Source of the DNA: Angelakisella massiliensis
Lineage (GTDB): Bacteria > Bacillota > Clostridia > Oscillospirales > Ruminococcaceae
Assembly (NCBI RefSeq): GCF_900104675.1
Contig: NZ_LT629945.1
Location: 2,837,668 to 2,901,667, forward strand
DNA length: 64,000 bases
Direction of reading: 5' to 3'
Shown here: positions 42,821 through 51,816 of the stretch, one piece after another
Layout: every line of letters starts with the position of its first letter
Numbering within the stretch: the stretch's first letter is position 1
Program-made: the position numbers and the translations under genes
Notes under the pieces: model-generated
Databases searched by the model: none
What the model saw: only the letters and a program-made list of their open reading frames with translations
What the model was told of the DNA's origin: nothing

Positions 42821-44311
42821 TTATTTCAGCAGAAAACTTTTCACCGCATCCGGCATCTCAGCAGGAGCGCAGCAGGCGTCAAACCGCTGGGACCGATCAC
42901 GGAGGGCTGAAATGGGAGCTGGAATGGAAACGCCGCTGAGACGCTCCAGCAGCGCCGCTTTCTCAAAATCGTCCTCCGGTATATCGGTTCTGCCCAGAGC
43001 GGACAGAACACTGTCGGCAAACTTATAGGGACTGGCGGTGGAAACCACTACCATAGGTCGGTTGTCCCCCGTCTCCCGCTGATACTGCCGGGCCACATTC
43101 ATCGCCACAGCAGTGTGGGGATCACAAAGATAGGAATACTCCTCAAACAGATCCCGAATGGTGGCCTTGGTTTCCTCCTCGCCGCAGCAGCCGCCCCAGA
43201 AGCCCCCGCGAAGCTGTTCCATGGCATTTTCGCTCAGCTGATACCGGCCGGTAGCGGAAAGGCTCTCCATCAGTTGCCGCACGGTCTCATCAGAACAGCC
43301 GGAAAGCTCATACAGCAGCCGCTCCAGGTTGGAGGAGATGAGAATATCCATGGAAGGAGAAATGGTGGTGTGGAAGGGACGGTTGCGGTTATAAACGCCG
43401 GTGTTCATCAGCTCGGTGAGAACATCATTCTCATTGGAAGCGCACACCAGCATTCCCACCGGCAGGCCCATCCGACGGGCGTAATGGGCGGCCAGAATGT
43501 TGCCGAAATTCCCGGTGGGGACACAGAAGTTCACCTGATCCCCCAATTTGATTCTGCCGTCCGCTGCCAAATCACAGTAGGCGCTGATGTAATAAACGAT
43601 CTGGGGTACCAGCCGTCCCCAGTTGATGGAGTTGGCACTGGAGAGGACAAAGCCCTTCTCTCCCAGTTCTTCCTGGAGAGCCCGGTCGCCGAAAATCTTT
43701 TTCACGCCGGTCTGGGCATCATCAAAGTTTCCCTCAATAGCCATCACCGACACATTGTTTCCCTGCTGGGTGGTCATCTGCCGCTTCTGCATCCGGCTGA
43801 CACCCTGCTGGGGATAAAAGACCATGATCCGGGTGCCGGGCACATCCCTGAATCCCTCCAAAGCGGCCTTTCCGGTATCGCCGGAGGTAGCCACCAGGAT
43901 CACCACCTGGCGTCCATCCCCTTCCTTGGCCATCGCCGCAGTCATCAGTCGGGGAAGCAGCTGGAGAGCCATATCTTTAAAGGCGCAGGTGGGACCGTGC
44001 CACAGCTCCAGCAGCGCGGTGCCGTCGGAAAGGGTGGACAGCGGCGCGGGGCGACCCTCATCGAAGCCCTCATCATAGGCCCCTTTTACACACTGTTCCA
44101 GTTCTTCCTTGGTGTAATCGGTCAGGAACATTCCCAAAATCCGGGCTGCCCGCTCCTGATAGGTCAGGGGGCAAAGCTCCTCCAGCATCTCCCGGGAAAG
44201 GGCCGGGATCTCCTGGGGAAGATACAGGCCGCCGTCCGGGGCAATCCCTTCCAGAATCGCCTGGGCTGCTGTGCGGCTGTGGGAACCGTCTCTGGTGCTG
44301 ATATACTTCAT
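42821..44311 (-). CDS. thrC: Threonine synthase
   Basis: ThrC converts O-phosphohomoserine to threonine. The 496-residue PLP enzyme has an N-terminal segment MKYISTRDGSHS typical of the longer ThrC type. The PLP lysine is in HGPTCAFKDMALQLLP (Lys112), and VATSGDTGKAALEGF and VPTGNFGNILA bind the cofactor phosphate. ATG 44311 follows GAGGTGG. The frame open to 44344 has no better signal. It is the last gene of the lepB-rbgA-rnhB-yraN-dipeptidase transcript, 45 bp after the dipeptidase, and ends before repeat locus C on the convergent side. Confidence 0.96.
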   Translation of the reverse strand: MKYISTRDGSHSRTAAQAILEGIAPDGGLYLPQEIPALSREMLEELCPLTYQERAARILGMFLTDYTKEELEQCVKGAYDEGFDEGRPAPLSTLSDGTALLELWHGPTCAFKDMALQLLPRLMTAAMAKEGDGRQVVILVATSGDTGKAALEGFRDVPGTRIMVFYPQQGVSRMQKRQMTTQQGNNVSVMAIEGNFDDAQTGVKKIFGDRALQEELGEKGFVLSSANSINWGRLVPQIVYYISAYCDLAADGRIKLGDQVNFCVPTGNFGNILAAHYARRMGLPVGMLVCASNENDVLTELMNTGVYNRNRPFHTTISPSMDILISSNLERLLYELSGCSDETVRQLMESLSATGRYQLSENAMEQLRGGFWGGCCGEEETKATIRDLFEEYSYLCDPHTAVAMNVARQYQRETGDNRPMVVVSTASPYKFADSVLSALGRTDIPEDDFEKAALLERLSGVSIPAPISALRDRSQRFDACCAPAEMPDAVKSFLLK

Positions 44312-44356
44312 CCTGTCCACCTCGTTATTTCTCATCAGTGTCATTGGGCCGGGCTA

Positions 44357-45295
44357 TCAGCCCAGCGTTCTGCGGAGGAAATCCCGGGCGTTGCCATAGA
44401 GAATTTTACCGGTCAGTTCCTCTCCCAAACCTGATTGTAACATAGCATCCCGCAGTACCGCAACCCCGGAAAGGCTGTCAAGGAAAGACGGCATGATGGC
44501 GCCGTCGGAATCGGAGCCCAGGGAAACACACTGTTCTCCACCCAGCTCCAAAAAGTGCCAGATATGCCGTACCATCTGCTCCGCCGTGGGGTCCGGGTCT
44601 CCCGCCAGAAATTCCCGGCAGAAATTGATGCCCACGATACCGCCCCGCTCCGCCAAAGCCCGGAACTGATCGTCGGTAAGGTTGCGCCGGTGGTCCCACA
44701 CCTTGCGGCTGTTGGAATGAGTGGCCAGGAAGGGCTTTTCCGATTTTTCCACCACCTGCCAGAAGGTTTTTTCATTGAGGTGGGAGACATCCACCAGCAT
44801 CCCCAGCCGTTCCATCTCCCGGATGACTTCCACGCCAAAATCCTTCAGCCCCTGGTCGGTGGCGGCTCCCCCGCCAATCTCGTTTTCTCCGTTCCAGGTG
44901 AGGGTCATCATCCGCACGCCGTCATCCCACAGCTTTTGTACCTTCTCCAGGCGTCCGCCCAGGGCAGCGCCTCCTTCTACCGACAGGATCGCCGCTGTTT
45001 TGCCCTCCTCCAGCAGCGCTTCCGCCTGGGTCATGGTCCGGGCCTGACCGATGTGCTGGGGATACAGCTCCAGCTGACGCTGAAAATGCTCCCTGGCCCG
45101 CTCATAATAGTCCACTGCCGCCTGTCCCCGGTACTCATCAGGAATAAAGATGGCGCAGGTTTGGCACCAGCGGAACTCCTCCGGAATCTTACCCAGATCG
45201 AAACGGGCTATTCCATCGGCAAGATCATAATGCCGGCCCAGTCCGTTGGTAATGGTATCACAATGCAGATCCAATACAGGAGCAGTCTTGTTCAT
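44357..45295 (-). CDS. Membrane dipeptidase (peptidase M19, renal dipeptidase family)
   Basis: This 312-residue zinc dipeptidase of the amidohydrolase fold has the first metal pair in LDLHCDTI and the bridging Glu in ILSVEGGAAL. Later ligands lie in VDVSHLNEKTFW and ATHSNSRKVWDHRRNL, and GSDSDGAI contains the catalytic acidic residue. M19 enzymes cleave dipeptides, often with D-residues, or act on beta-lactams; the natural substrate is unknown. There is no signal peptide, so it is probably cytosolic despite the family name. Its ATG is adjacent to the yraN stop (TAAATG). It is followed by thrC. Confidence 0.93.
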   Translation of the reverse strand: MNKTAPVLDLHCDTITNGLGRHYDLADGIARFDLGKIPEEFRWCQTCAIFIPDEYRGQAAVDYYERAREHFQRQLELYPQHIGQARTMTQAEALLEEGKTAAILSVEGGAALGGRLEKVQKLWDDGVRMMTLTWNGENEIGGGAATDQGLKDFGVEVIREMERLGMLVDVSHLNEKTFWQVVEKSEKPFLATHSNSRKVWDHRRNLTDDQFRALAERGGIVGINFCREFLAGDPDPTAEQMVRHIWHFLELGGEQCVSLGSDSDGAIMPSFLDSLSGVAVLRDAMLQSGLGEELTGKILYGNARDFLRRTLG

Positions 45296-45676
45296 TTATT
45301 CTCCCTCGCTTCCGTCAAAGGCCGACGGCCAGTATTCCACCGTAAACCGGGGAAGCTCCCCCGGGAACACTGTCACCGCAGCCACATCGAACCGGGGCTG
45401 GAGCTCTGTTTCCCCCAGCTCCATCAAATACGCCTGAGCGGAGCGGATCAGCTTGCGCCGCTTGGTCCGGTTTACCGCTTCCAGAGGGCTGACCATCGCC
45501 CCCGGCTTACGGGTCTTTACCTCCACAAAGGCCAGAATTTCCTCTTTTCTCGCCACCAGGTCCAGCTCTCCCCAGCGGCAATGCCAGTTCCGTGCCAGCA
45601 GTTCATAACCTTGAGATAAAAGATACTCCGCTGCCGCCTGCTCCCCCATGGCTCCCGTTTCCTTCCGGTCCATCAC
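45296..45676 (-). CDS. yraN: YraN/UPF0102 family putative nuclease
   Basis: The 126-residue protein has the Holliday-junction-resolvase-like fold: GEQAAAEYLLSQGYELLARNWHCRWGELDLVA (about 11-42), then FVEVKTRK with the predicted nuclease residues and a downstream KRRKLI. Length is usual for the family, whose exact function is unclear. It overlaps rnhB by four bases and abuts the dipeptidase. The rnhB-yraN pairing is common in bacteria. The first ATG (MMDRK) is used; the second codon is also ATG. Confidence 0.92.
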   Translation of the reverse strand: MMDRKETGAMGEQAAAEYLLSQGYELLARNWHCRWGELDLVARKEEILAFVEVKTRKPGAMVSPLEAVNRTKRRKLIRSAQAYLMELGETELQPRFDVAAVTVFPGELPRFTVEYWPSAFDGSEGE

Positions 45677-46305
45677 TGCTCTCCTGTCAGCTTTTTAAGG
45701 AAGCTGCGGCGATGGATGGGGGAAATGCCATGCTCCTCCAACATCTGATAATGGAGCTTGGTGGGATAGCCCTTATGTTGGTCAAACCGATATTGAGGGT
45801 ACTGCTGATGCAGCCGGAGCATCTCCCGGTCCCTGGTCACCTTGGCCAGCACCGAAGCAGCGGCGATGGCAGCGGAGCACCCATCCCCCTTCACCACCGT
45901 CACTGTGGGCAGCGGCAGCCTCGGGTCCCTGTTGCCGTCCACCAGGGCCAGCTGGGGCGCCTGGGGCATTTTGGCCGCCATTTCTTCATAAGCCCGTCTC
46001 ATGGCCAGAAAGGTGGCCTGGAGGATGTTCACCCGGTCGATCTCCTCCGGGGAAGCGGAACCGATGCCATACCAGGCCAGATCTTCCCCGGTGATCTTTT
46101 CAAACAGCTGCTCCCGCTTCTTCTCCGTCAGCTTCTTGGAATCGTTGAGGCCATCCAGTGCCGCCCCTGGACGGAACACCAGACAAGCCGCTACCACTGG
46201 TCCCGCCAAAGGGCCCCGGCCCGCTTCATCCACCCCGCACAGTACCGTAACGACTTTTTCTTCCAGCATCCGCCGGTCAAAATCCATCAGCTCTTCAAAG
46301 GTCAT
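45673..46305 (-). CDS. rnhB: Ribonuclease HII
   Basis: RNase HII cleaves RNA in RNA-DNA hybrids and removes misincorporated ribonucleotides. The 210-residue enzyme has the metal-binding Asp and Glu in CGVDEAGRGPLAGPVVAA (about 24-41), a second Asp in GLNDSKKLTEKKRE, ALVDGN, and SVLAKVTRDREM near the C-terminus. It overlaps rbgA and yraN by four bases each, so translation is coupled. Length and catalytic residues are complete. Confidence 0.96.
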   Translation of the reverse strand: MTFEELMDFDRRMLEEKVVTVLCGVDEAGRGPLAGPVVAACLVFRPGAALDGLNDSKKLTEKKREQLFEKITGEDLAWYGIGSASPEEIDRVNILQATFLAMRRAYEEMAAKMPQAPQLALVDGNRDPRLPLPTVTVVKGDGCSAAIAAASVLAKVTRDREMLRLHQQYPQYRFDQHKGYPTKLHYQMLEEHGISPIHRRSFLKKLTGEQ

Positions 46306-47213
46306 TGTTCCGTCTCCTCCAGCTTCGGCTCCCGGGGCGCATACTGCTGTCCCGGCGCTTCCAGCGTGATTCGGCCAATGACGCCGCCCCGGAATTCATC
46401 CAAAACCATGATGGCGGCCCGCTCCGTATTCACATGGCCGCCGGCCATCATCATTCCCCGCTTGCGGCCAATGGCTTCCAGAAGATCATACCCGTCCAGC
46501 TCCCGGACCGTCTCCTCCTCCAGCTTGTACCGCTGGGCCACCAGGTCCCCGTAGGGCTCCCGCAGCACTTCCAGCAGCCGCATCGCCAGATATTCCACAT
46601 CCAGGATATCATCCTTCACCGAGCCTACAAAGGCCAGCCGTTCCCCCGCTTCCTTGTCCTCAAACTTGGGCCAGAGAACGCCGGGCATATCCAGCAGCTC
46701 CATGCCGCTGTCCAGGGTGACCCACTGCTTGCCCCGGGTGACACCGGGACGGTCCTCCACCTTGGCCCGCTTGGACCCGGCCAGGCGGTTGATGAGGGAG
46801 GATTTGCCTACATTGGGGATACCCACGATCATCATTCGGATGGGGCGGCCACCCATTCCCTTCTGCTCCCACTGGGCCAGCTTATCCGCCAGCACCTCTT
46901 TGGCGGCGGCGGTGAAAGCTTTCAGGCCCTTGCCGCTGCGGCAATCGGTAGCCAAGGCCACAATGCCTTTGGAGCGATACCAATTGAGCCACTTCTGGGT
47001 GACAGCGTCATCCGCGGAATCGCTCTTATTGAGCAACACAATCCGGGGCTTTTTTCCTACGATCCGGTCCACCTCCGGGTTGCGGCTGCTCATGGGAATG
47101 CGGGCGTCGGTCAGCTCCACCACCAGATCCACCAGCTTGAGATTGGCCGCCATCATCCGGCGGGTTTTGGCCATATGGCCGGGAAACCATTGTACAGAAA
47201 GCGTTTCCGCCAT
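46302..47213 (-). CDS. rbgA: Ribosome biogenesis GTPase YlqF/RbgA
   Basis: RbgA is needed for late 50S maturation. The 303-residue protein shows the circularly permuted GTPase order typical of the family: G4 LLNKSDSAD (about 60), then G1 GIPNVGKSSL, the G2 threonine in RPGVTRGKQW and G3 DMPGVLWP. It starts with WFPGHMAKTRRMM, a strong family marker. The C-terminal ANTAR-like helical domain is present. It lies 21 bp after lepB and overlaps rnhB by four bases. Confidence 0.96.
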   Translation of the reverse strand: MAETLSVQWFPGHMAKTRRMMAANLKLVDLVVELTDARIPMSSRNPEVDRIVGKKPRIVLLNKSDSADDAVTQKWLNWYRSKGIVALATDCRSGKGLKAFTAAAKEVLADKLAQWEQKGMGGRPIRMMIVGIPNVGKSSLINRLAGSKRAKVEDRPGVTRGKQWVTLDSGMELLDMPGVLWPKFEDKEAGERLAFVGSVKDDILDVEYLAMRLLEVLREPYGDLVAQRYKLEEETVRELDGYDLLEAIGRKRGMMMAGGHVNTERAAIMVLDEFRGGVIGRITLEAPGQQYAPREPKLEETEQ

Positions 47214-47234
47214 GCTCGTTCCTCCTTTGTTCTT

Positions 47235-47822
47235 TTATCCCACAGCGCCCATCCGGCTCAGGGGAAAGAGCCGCCAGACCACTTTGCCTTGAATATTTTC
47301 CACAGGAATCATCCCTGTCTGGGAACTGCGGCTGTCTACCGAATGGTTCCGGTTGTCCCCCATGATAAAAACATAGCCCTCCGGCACCGTTACCGGAAAG
47401 GTCACATCGTAAGCGAGTTTGGTAGGCTCTGACAAATAGGGTTCCCATAATTTGTGTCCATCCACATATACCCCGCCGGTGACAAAGTCGATATCCACCG
47501 ACTGGCCTCCCAAAGCGATGACCCGCTTGACAATGGCCCGGTCCTGGCCGCCGCCGGTACGAATGACCACAATATCCCCCTGTGCCGGTTTATAATCAAA
47601 CACCTGCACCACCGTCAGATCCCTGTTCAGGAGAGTGGGTTCCATGGAAGCGCCGCTGATGACCGCCACCCGGAAAAAGACGCTGAAAACAAGAAACAGC
47701 ACCACCGCGGCTGCAGCGGCCAGCAAAATCCCCGCCACCGACCGACGGAGCGAAAAACGTTCCTCGCCGGTAAGAAGGTCATCCTTGCCGCCCTTTTCCT
47801 GGCGCAGTTTCTCGAAATTCAT
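47235..47822 (-). CDS. lepB: Signal peptidase I
   Basis: LepB removes signal peptides from secreted proteins. The 195-residue enzyme has one N-terminal membrane anchor (about 28-52). The catalytic serine is in ISGASMEPTL (Ser59) and the general-base lysine in AIVKRVIALGG (Lys99). The C-terminal box GDNRNHSVDSR is present. I chose ATG 47822 because AGGAGGTGGGG lies right before it; a GTG three codons upstream overlaps that site. It heads an operon with rbgA, rnhB, yraN, the dipeptidase and thrC. Confidence 0.95.
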   Translation of the reverse strand: MNFEKLRQEKGGKDDLLTGEERFSLRRSVAGILLAAAAAVVLFLVFSVFFRVAVISGASMEPTLLNRDLTVVQVFDYKPAQGDIVVIRTGGGQDRAIVKRVIALGGQSVDIDFVTGGVYVDGHKLWEPYLSEPTKLAYDVTFPVTVPEGYVFIMGDNRNHSVDSRSSQTGMIPVENIQGKVVWRLFPLSRMGAVG

Positions 47823-47957
47823 TCTCCCCACCTCCTATCATACCACCGGCAATCAAAAGGTCAACATCACCGGCTATTTCTCTTACAAACCGGCAGTTAC
47901 AATCCCCCATGATGGCCCGCGGCGAAAGCTGCGATAAAAAAGCGCTGAAAAACAGAA

Positions 47958-47983
47958 AAGAGGACAGCGGACTGTCCTCTCTT
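47958..47983 (-). terminator. Terminator of rplS
   Basis: On the minus strand GAGGACAG pairs with CTGTCCTC around TCCG, followed by TTTTCTGTTTTT. It lies about 17 bp after the rplS stop and separates rplS from lepB. Confidence 0.85.
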
Positions 47984-47997
47984 CCCTTCGGTTTTGA

Positions 47998-48342
47998 TTA
48001 CCGCAGTGCTTCTTTGACTTTGGCGGCCTTGCCCACGCGGTTGCGCAGATAGTACAGCTTGCTTCTGCGAACACGGCCGGTACGAATGATCTCGACGCTG
48101 GCAACGTTGGGGCTGTGGATGGGGAATACACGCTCCACGCCTACGCCGTGGGACATCCGGCGAACGGTAAAGGTCTCGGAAACGCCGCCGTGCTTCTTGG
48201 CAATAACGGTGCCCTCAAAAGCCTGGAGACGCTCTCTGTCGCCTTCCTTAATCTTAACCTGCACGCGGACGGAATCGCCGACGTTGACCTCAGGCAGCTC
48301 TTTCTTCATGCTGTCCTGGGCAATGAGTTTCAAAGCATCCAT
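47998..48342 (-). CDS. rplS: 50S ribosomal protein L19
   Basis: The 114-residue ribosomal protein matches L19 throughout: [47 protein letters not shown], and a C-terminal [33 protein letters not shown] precedes ATG 48342; ten upstream in-frame codons are rejected. It is a single gene with its own promoter, a leader of about 130 bases and its own terminator. In Firmicutes rplS is often autoregulated through its leader; a matching structure is possible here but not confirmed. Confidence 0.97.
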   Translation of the reverse strand: MDALKLIAQDSMKKELPEVNVGDSVRVQVKIKEGDRERLQAFEGTVIAKKHGGVSETFTVRRMSHGVGVERVFPIHSPNVASVEIIRTGRVRRSKLYYLRNRVGKAAKVKEALR

Positions 48343-48481
48343 GGTTAATCCTCCTTCAAAATATCCGAACATTCATACCTCTTGCAAATGGGCAGCGGAC
48401 TGCTCGGTCCAATGTGCGCAGCGGTTGTCCACTGCGACATCAAAACCCGCCGGACACGCCCGGCAGTTCTCATGCCAAAAT

Positions 48482-48510
48482 ATCATATCATATTAAGCCC
48501 TCAAATGCAA
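48482..48510 (-). promoter_or_regulatory. Promoter and leader of rplS
   Basis: On the minus strand TTGCAT (48510-48505) and TATGAT (48487-48482) are separated by 17 bp. The leader down to 48342 contains GC-rich complementary segments, such as CGCTGCGCACATTGG near 48410, that could fold into an L19-type autoregulatory leader. Confidence 0.6.
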
Positions 48511-48545
48511 GGCTTTTTTCTCCGCCCCAAGGGACTTTTTTGCTC

Positions 48546-49202
48546 TCAGGTGAAATCCGCTCCCGATTCGGTCAAAATAGCCAGTCTCTCCACCCGCACA
48601 TAATCCATGGTCCGGCCGGAACAGGCGGCAAAAGCCTCCAGCACCAGGGCGGGACTGACATTGAGATGAATCCCCGCCGCCAGCCGCAGCTCCGCTTCCA
48701 TCCAGCCGTCCCGGCAGCTGAGAGAACGCAGCTGCATCAAAGGCTTTAAATCCAGCTCCCGCTCCGCCTTCTTGGTCTTTTTCACCACCGTGATCTGGGG
48801 CTGATCCAGGAAGGCCCGGAACTGCTCCGCCAATTTCTCCGGCTGCTCATCGGGAATACGAATAGCATAATCCGCCTGAGTGATGGCCTCCGCCTTGCAG
48901 ACCGGCTCCCCGGCCCGCAGCGCCCGGATGCCCTCCGGCAGCACCGGATTGAGGCGAACGGGAATCTCTTCCACAGGGAAGCTGTCATCGGTGAGCTTGA
49001 TGTCAAAGGATTCGCAGCCGCTTTCATACCCCAGGGACAGGGGCAGGGCGAAGGTCATATAGATCCGGGGATTAAAGCCCTCGGTGTACCATACCGGAAT
49101 ATCCGTCCGGGCAAAGGCTCTGGAAAGACAGCGGGTGATATCCAGGTGGGAAATATACCGGGCCCGGTCCCGCTTTTCAAAAAAGATCCGTACCAGCTTC
49201 AA
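48546..49202 (-). CDS. DUF2344 radical-SAM-linked protein (TIGR03936 type)
   Basis: The 218-residue protein matches the family found next to, or fused to, B12-binding radical SAM proteins. Markers are VRIFFEKRDRARYISHLDITR, AFARTDIPVWYTEGFNPRIYMTFALPLSLGYES and a beta-rich C-terminus with no cysteine cluster. The start is probably TTG 49202, seven bases after GGGAGGTG and overlapping the stop of the radical SAM gene by four bases. The family is probably involved in RNA or ribosome modification together with its partner, but no reaction is proven. Its frame upstream to 49247 lies wholly inside the partner gene. Confidence 0.88.
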   Translation of the reverse strand: MKLVRIFFEKRDRARYISHLDITRCLSRAFARTDIPVWYTEGFNPRIYMTFALPLSLGYESGCESFDIKLTDDSFPVEEIPVRLNPVLPEGIRALRAGEPVCKAEAITQADYAIRIPDEQPEKLAEQFRAFLDQPQITVVKKTKKAERELDLKPLMQLRSLSCRDGWMEAELRLAAGIHLNVSPALVLEAFAACSGRTMDYVRVERLAILTESGADFT

Positions 49203-51040
49203 AAGCAGACACCTCCCACCAGTTTGTTGGCTCCGCAGCCGGCGCACCGCTCCCGGCAGTTGGGGATGGCCACGCTCTCATGGGCCTTCTGGTTCTCCCG
49301 GGCCAGGAACTCCTTGGTGATGCCGTAGTCCAGGTGGTCCCAGGGCATCTTTTCCTCGTAATCCCGGCGGCGGCAGGCATAGAAGTCCATATCCAAACCA
49401 AACTTGTCCATAGCCTGCTGCCAGCGGGCGGCGTCGAAGTGGGTCTCCCACCCTTCCAGGTTTCCGCCCTGGCGCCAGACCTCCTCCACCACCTGGCAGA
49501 GGCGGCGGTCTCCACGGGCCAGCACCGCTTCCAGGCGGCTGGTAATGGCGTCGTGGTAGTTAACCCGGATCTTCCTGCTGGTGACGGAATGGACCAGGTG
49601 CCGCTGCTTCTCCTTGAAGCTTTCCAGGCTGTCCTGAGGCTCAAACTGGAAAGGGGTAAAAGGCTTGGGCACAAAGCAGGCGACGCTGACAGTGACATTT
49701 ACCGCCTTGCCCTTCTGGCGGGTGGGCAGGGAATAATACAGGTCCACTGCCTTCTGGGCCAGAGTGATGATGGCGGTGATATCCTCCATGGTCTCGGTGG
49801 GCAGGCCCATCATAAAGTACAGCTTGACAGCGGTATATCCACCCTCAAAGGCCATGCGGCAGGTGTTCATCACCTCGTCCTCGGTGACATTTTTATTGAT
49901 GGCATCCCGCAGCCGCTGGCTTCCCGCCTCCGGGGCGAAGGTGAGGCCGCTTTTGCGCACCTTCTGCACCATTTCCAGCAGCTTGGGGGAGAAGTTGTCT
50001 ACCCGCAGGGAAGGCAGGGAAATATTCACCCGTTCCCCATCGGTCCAGGAAAGCATCCCTTCCATCAGCTGTTCCAGACCGCTGTGGTCGCTGGTGCTCA
50101 GGGAGGTGAGAGATACCTCATTGTAACCGGTGCTGCGGCAGAGGGTATGAGCCTGCTCACTGATGAGATCGGGATTTTTTTCCCGGAGAGGCCGGTAGAT
50201 ATAACCTGCCTGGCAGAACCGGCAGCCCCGGATACAGCCCCGGAGCACTTCGGTCATGGCCCGGTCATGAACAATGTCCACAAAGGGGACCACAAAGCTG
50301 TCGGGATAATAGACCTTGTCCATATCCCGGATGATCCGCTTTTTCACCACAGCGGGAGCGCCCTCCAAAGGGGTCACTTCCTTCACCCGGCCATCCTCCT
50401 CATAGGAGACCTGATAAAAGGAGGGGACATAAACGCCTCCCAGCTGAGCGGCACGGCGGAGAAACTCCCGGCGGTCCACCCCTTCCCGGCGGCAGGAGCG
50501 GTAGAGGGCGTTGAGTTCCAGCACCACTTCCTCCCCTTCTCCCAGAACGAACAGGTCGAAAAAGTCGGCAATAGGCTCCGGGTTGCAGGCGCAGGGGCCG
50601 CCGCCAATGACCAAGGGGTACTCCCAGCCATTTCCCCGGTCGGCGGTACGCACCGGCACCCCGCCCAGGCGCAGCATATTAAGGATGGTGGTATAGCACA
50701 TCTCATACTGAAGAGTGAAGTCCACCATGTCAAACTGGTCCAGGGGATCAAAGCTCTCCAAGCCATACAGCTTGACGCCGTTTTCCTCCATCAGCTGCTG
50801 GAAATCCACATCCGGCGCGAACACCCGCTCGCACCAGGTTCCCTCCTCATTGTTAAGAAGCCCGTAGAGAATCTTCATCCCCAAATGGGACATACCCACC
50901 TCGTACAGGTCGGGAAAGCAGAAGGCGATACGCAGGTCCACCTGGTCCTTCTCCTTGATCACGCTGCCCGGCTCCCCGCCGCAGTAGCGGGCAGGCTTTT
51001 GGGTCCGCAGCAGCAGGCGGTCGATTTTTTCTGGTATCAT
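49199..51040 (-). CDS. B12-binding-domain radical SAM protein (TIGR03960 type)
   Basis: The 613-residue enzyme begins MIPEKIDRLLLRTQKPARY, diagnostic of this family. It has a cobalamin-binding-like Rossmann region (about 35-190, with GLESFDPLDQFDMV and VIGGGPCACNPEP). The radical-SAM core follows, with the cluster motif RGCIRGCRFCQAG (CxxxCxxC, near 280). A C-terminal Cys-rich end reads CRERCAGCGANKL. No canonical DxHxxG B12 site is obvious, as in most members. It works with the downstream DUF2344 protein, which overlaps it by four bases. The reaction is unknown. Elsewhere the pair lies by rng, rplU and rpmA, none of which is here. Confidence 0.92.
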   Translation of the reverse strand: MIPEKIDRLLLRTQKPARYCGGEPGSVIKEKDQVDLRIAFCFPDLYEVGMSHLGMKILYGLLNNEEGTWCERVFAPDVDFQQLMEENGVKLYGLESFDPLDQFDMVDFTLQYEMCYTTILNMLRLGGVPVRTADRGNGWEYPLVIGGGPCACNPEPIADFFDLFVLGEGEEVVLELNALYRSCRREGVDRREFLRRAAQLGGVYVPSFYQVSYEEDGRVKEVTPLEGAPAVVKKRIIRDMDKVYYPDSFVVPFVDIVHDRAMTEVLRGCIRGCRFCQAGYIYRPLREKNPDLISEQAHTLCRSTGYNEVSLTSLSTSDHSGLEQLMEGMLSWTDGERVNISLPSLRVDNFSPKLLEMVQKVRKSGLTFAPEAGSQRLRDAINKNVTEDEVMNTCRMAFEGGYTAVKLYFMMGLPTETMEDITAIITLAQKAVDLYYSLPTRQKGKAVNVTVSVACFVPKPFTPFQFEPQDSLESFKEKQRHLVHSVTSRKIRVNYHDAITSRLEAVLARGDRRLCQVVEEVWRQGGNLEGWETHFDAARWQQAMDKFGLDMDFYACRRRDYEEKMPWDHLDYGITKEFLARENQKAHESVAIPNCRERCAGCGANKLVGGVCF

Positions 51041-51237
51041 GACGTTCCTCCAACGCCGGAACAGCTCCCGGCTCTTTTTACATCATTACATAAGTAGGTT
51101 TATTTTACATCATTTATGGCAGGGATTCAACTATGAAGCCGGTGGGAAAGACCTTTTTAGGAAAATAAGCCATGATGCTGCAGAATTTCTTTTTCCTTTT
51201 CAGCGTAAAGACAACAGGAAAGGGCTTTGCCATCTCT

Positions 51238-51816
51238 TTATGCCCCTGCAGGCAGCAGCGCCAATGCCAGCATCACTAAAACAAAGGTCTGAAAGCACAA
51301 ACCATTTTTCATTATTTCCAGCGCCAGCAGTGCCAACACGCCCAGCCACAGGATACAGAAAATCCCTTTGCTTACCTGCTCTCCCCTCTCCATCCCCCAG
51401 AAGCGCCGGCAGCAAATTTCCAGAATACTGCCGCCGTCCAGACCTCTGGCAGGGAGAAGATGGAACAGTCCCAAGGCACAGTTGGCGGCGGAACATTCCA
51501 TCCATCCCAAAAGAAACAGCACCAGTGCCGCCAACAGATTCATTCCCGGCCCCGCCATAAGAATCAGCAGCTCCCGTTCGGGGGAAAGACTTTCCCGTCC
51601 CCGGCGGATGTGGATACCGGCAGCAGTCAGTTCCACCTGCCGTACCGGCACCCTCATGGCAAGCATAGCCAGCAGGTGCCCTCCTTCATGGAGCAGGCAG
51701 CCGGTCAGCACCCATAAGGCCATCCCACCGCTGTCCGCCAGTAAAAACAAAAACACCAACAGAAAAAAGCCGAAGGTGGCCCGCACCACCACCCCGGCCA
51801 GACAAAAGCTCACCAC
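51238..51816 (-). CDS. SpoIVFB-like site-2 protease (M50)
   Basis: The 192-residue membrane metalloprotease has about five or six hydrophobic segments. The zinc motif is HEGGH (His43, Glu44, His47), and the second-half LLPARGLDGG supplies the third ligand (Asp127). SpoIVFB cleaves pro-sigma-K in the mother cell during sporulation; this protein is shorter than B. subtilis SpoIVFB, and whether it has that client is inference. The start is GTG 51816, overlapping the upstream M23-type gene by seven bases. That pairing copies the spoIVFA-spoIVFB arrangement. Confidence 0.88.
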   Translation of the reverse strand: MVSFCLAGVVVRATFGFFLLVFLFLLADSGGMALWVLTGCLLHEGGHLLAMLAMRVPVRQVELTAAGIHIRRGRESLSPERELLILMAGPGMNLLAALVLFLLGWMECSAANCALGLFHLLPARGLDGGSILEICCRRFWGMERGEQVSKGIFCILWLGVLALLALEIMKNGLCFQTFVLVMLALALLPAGA

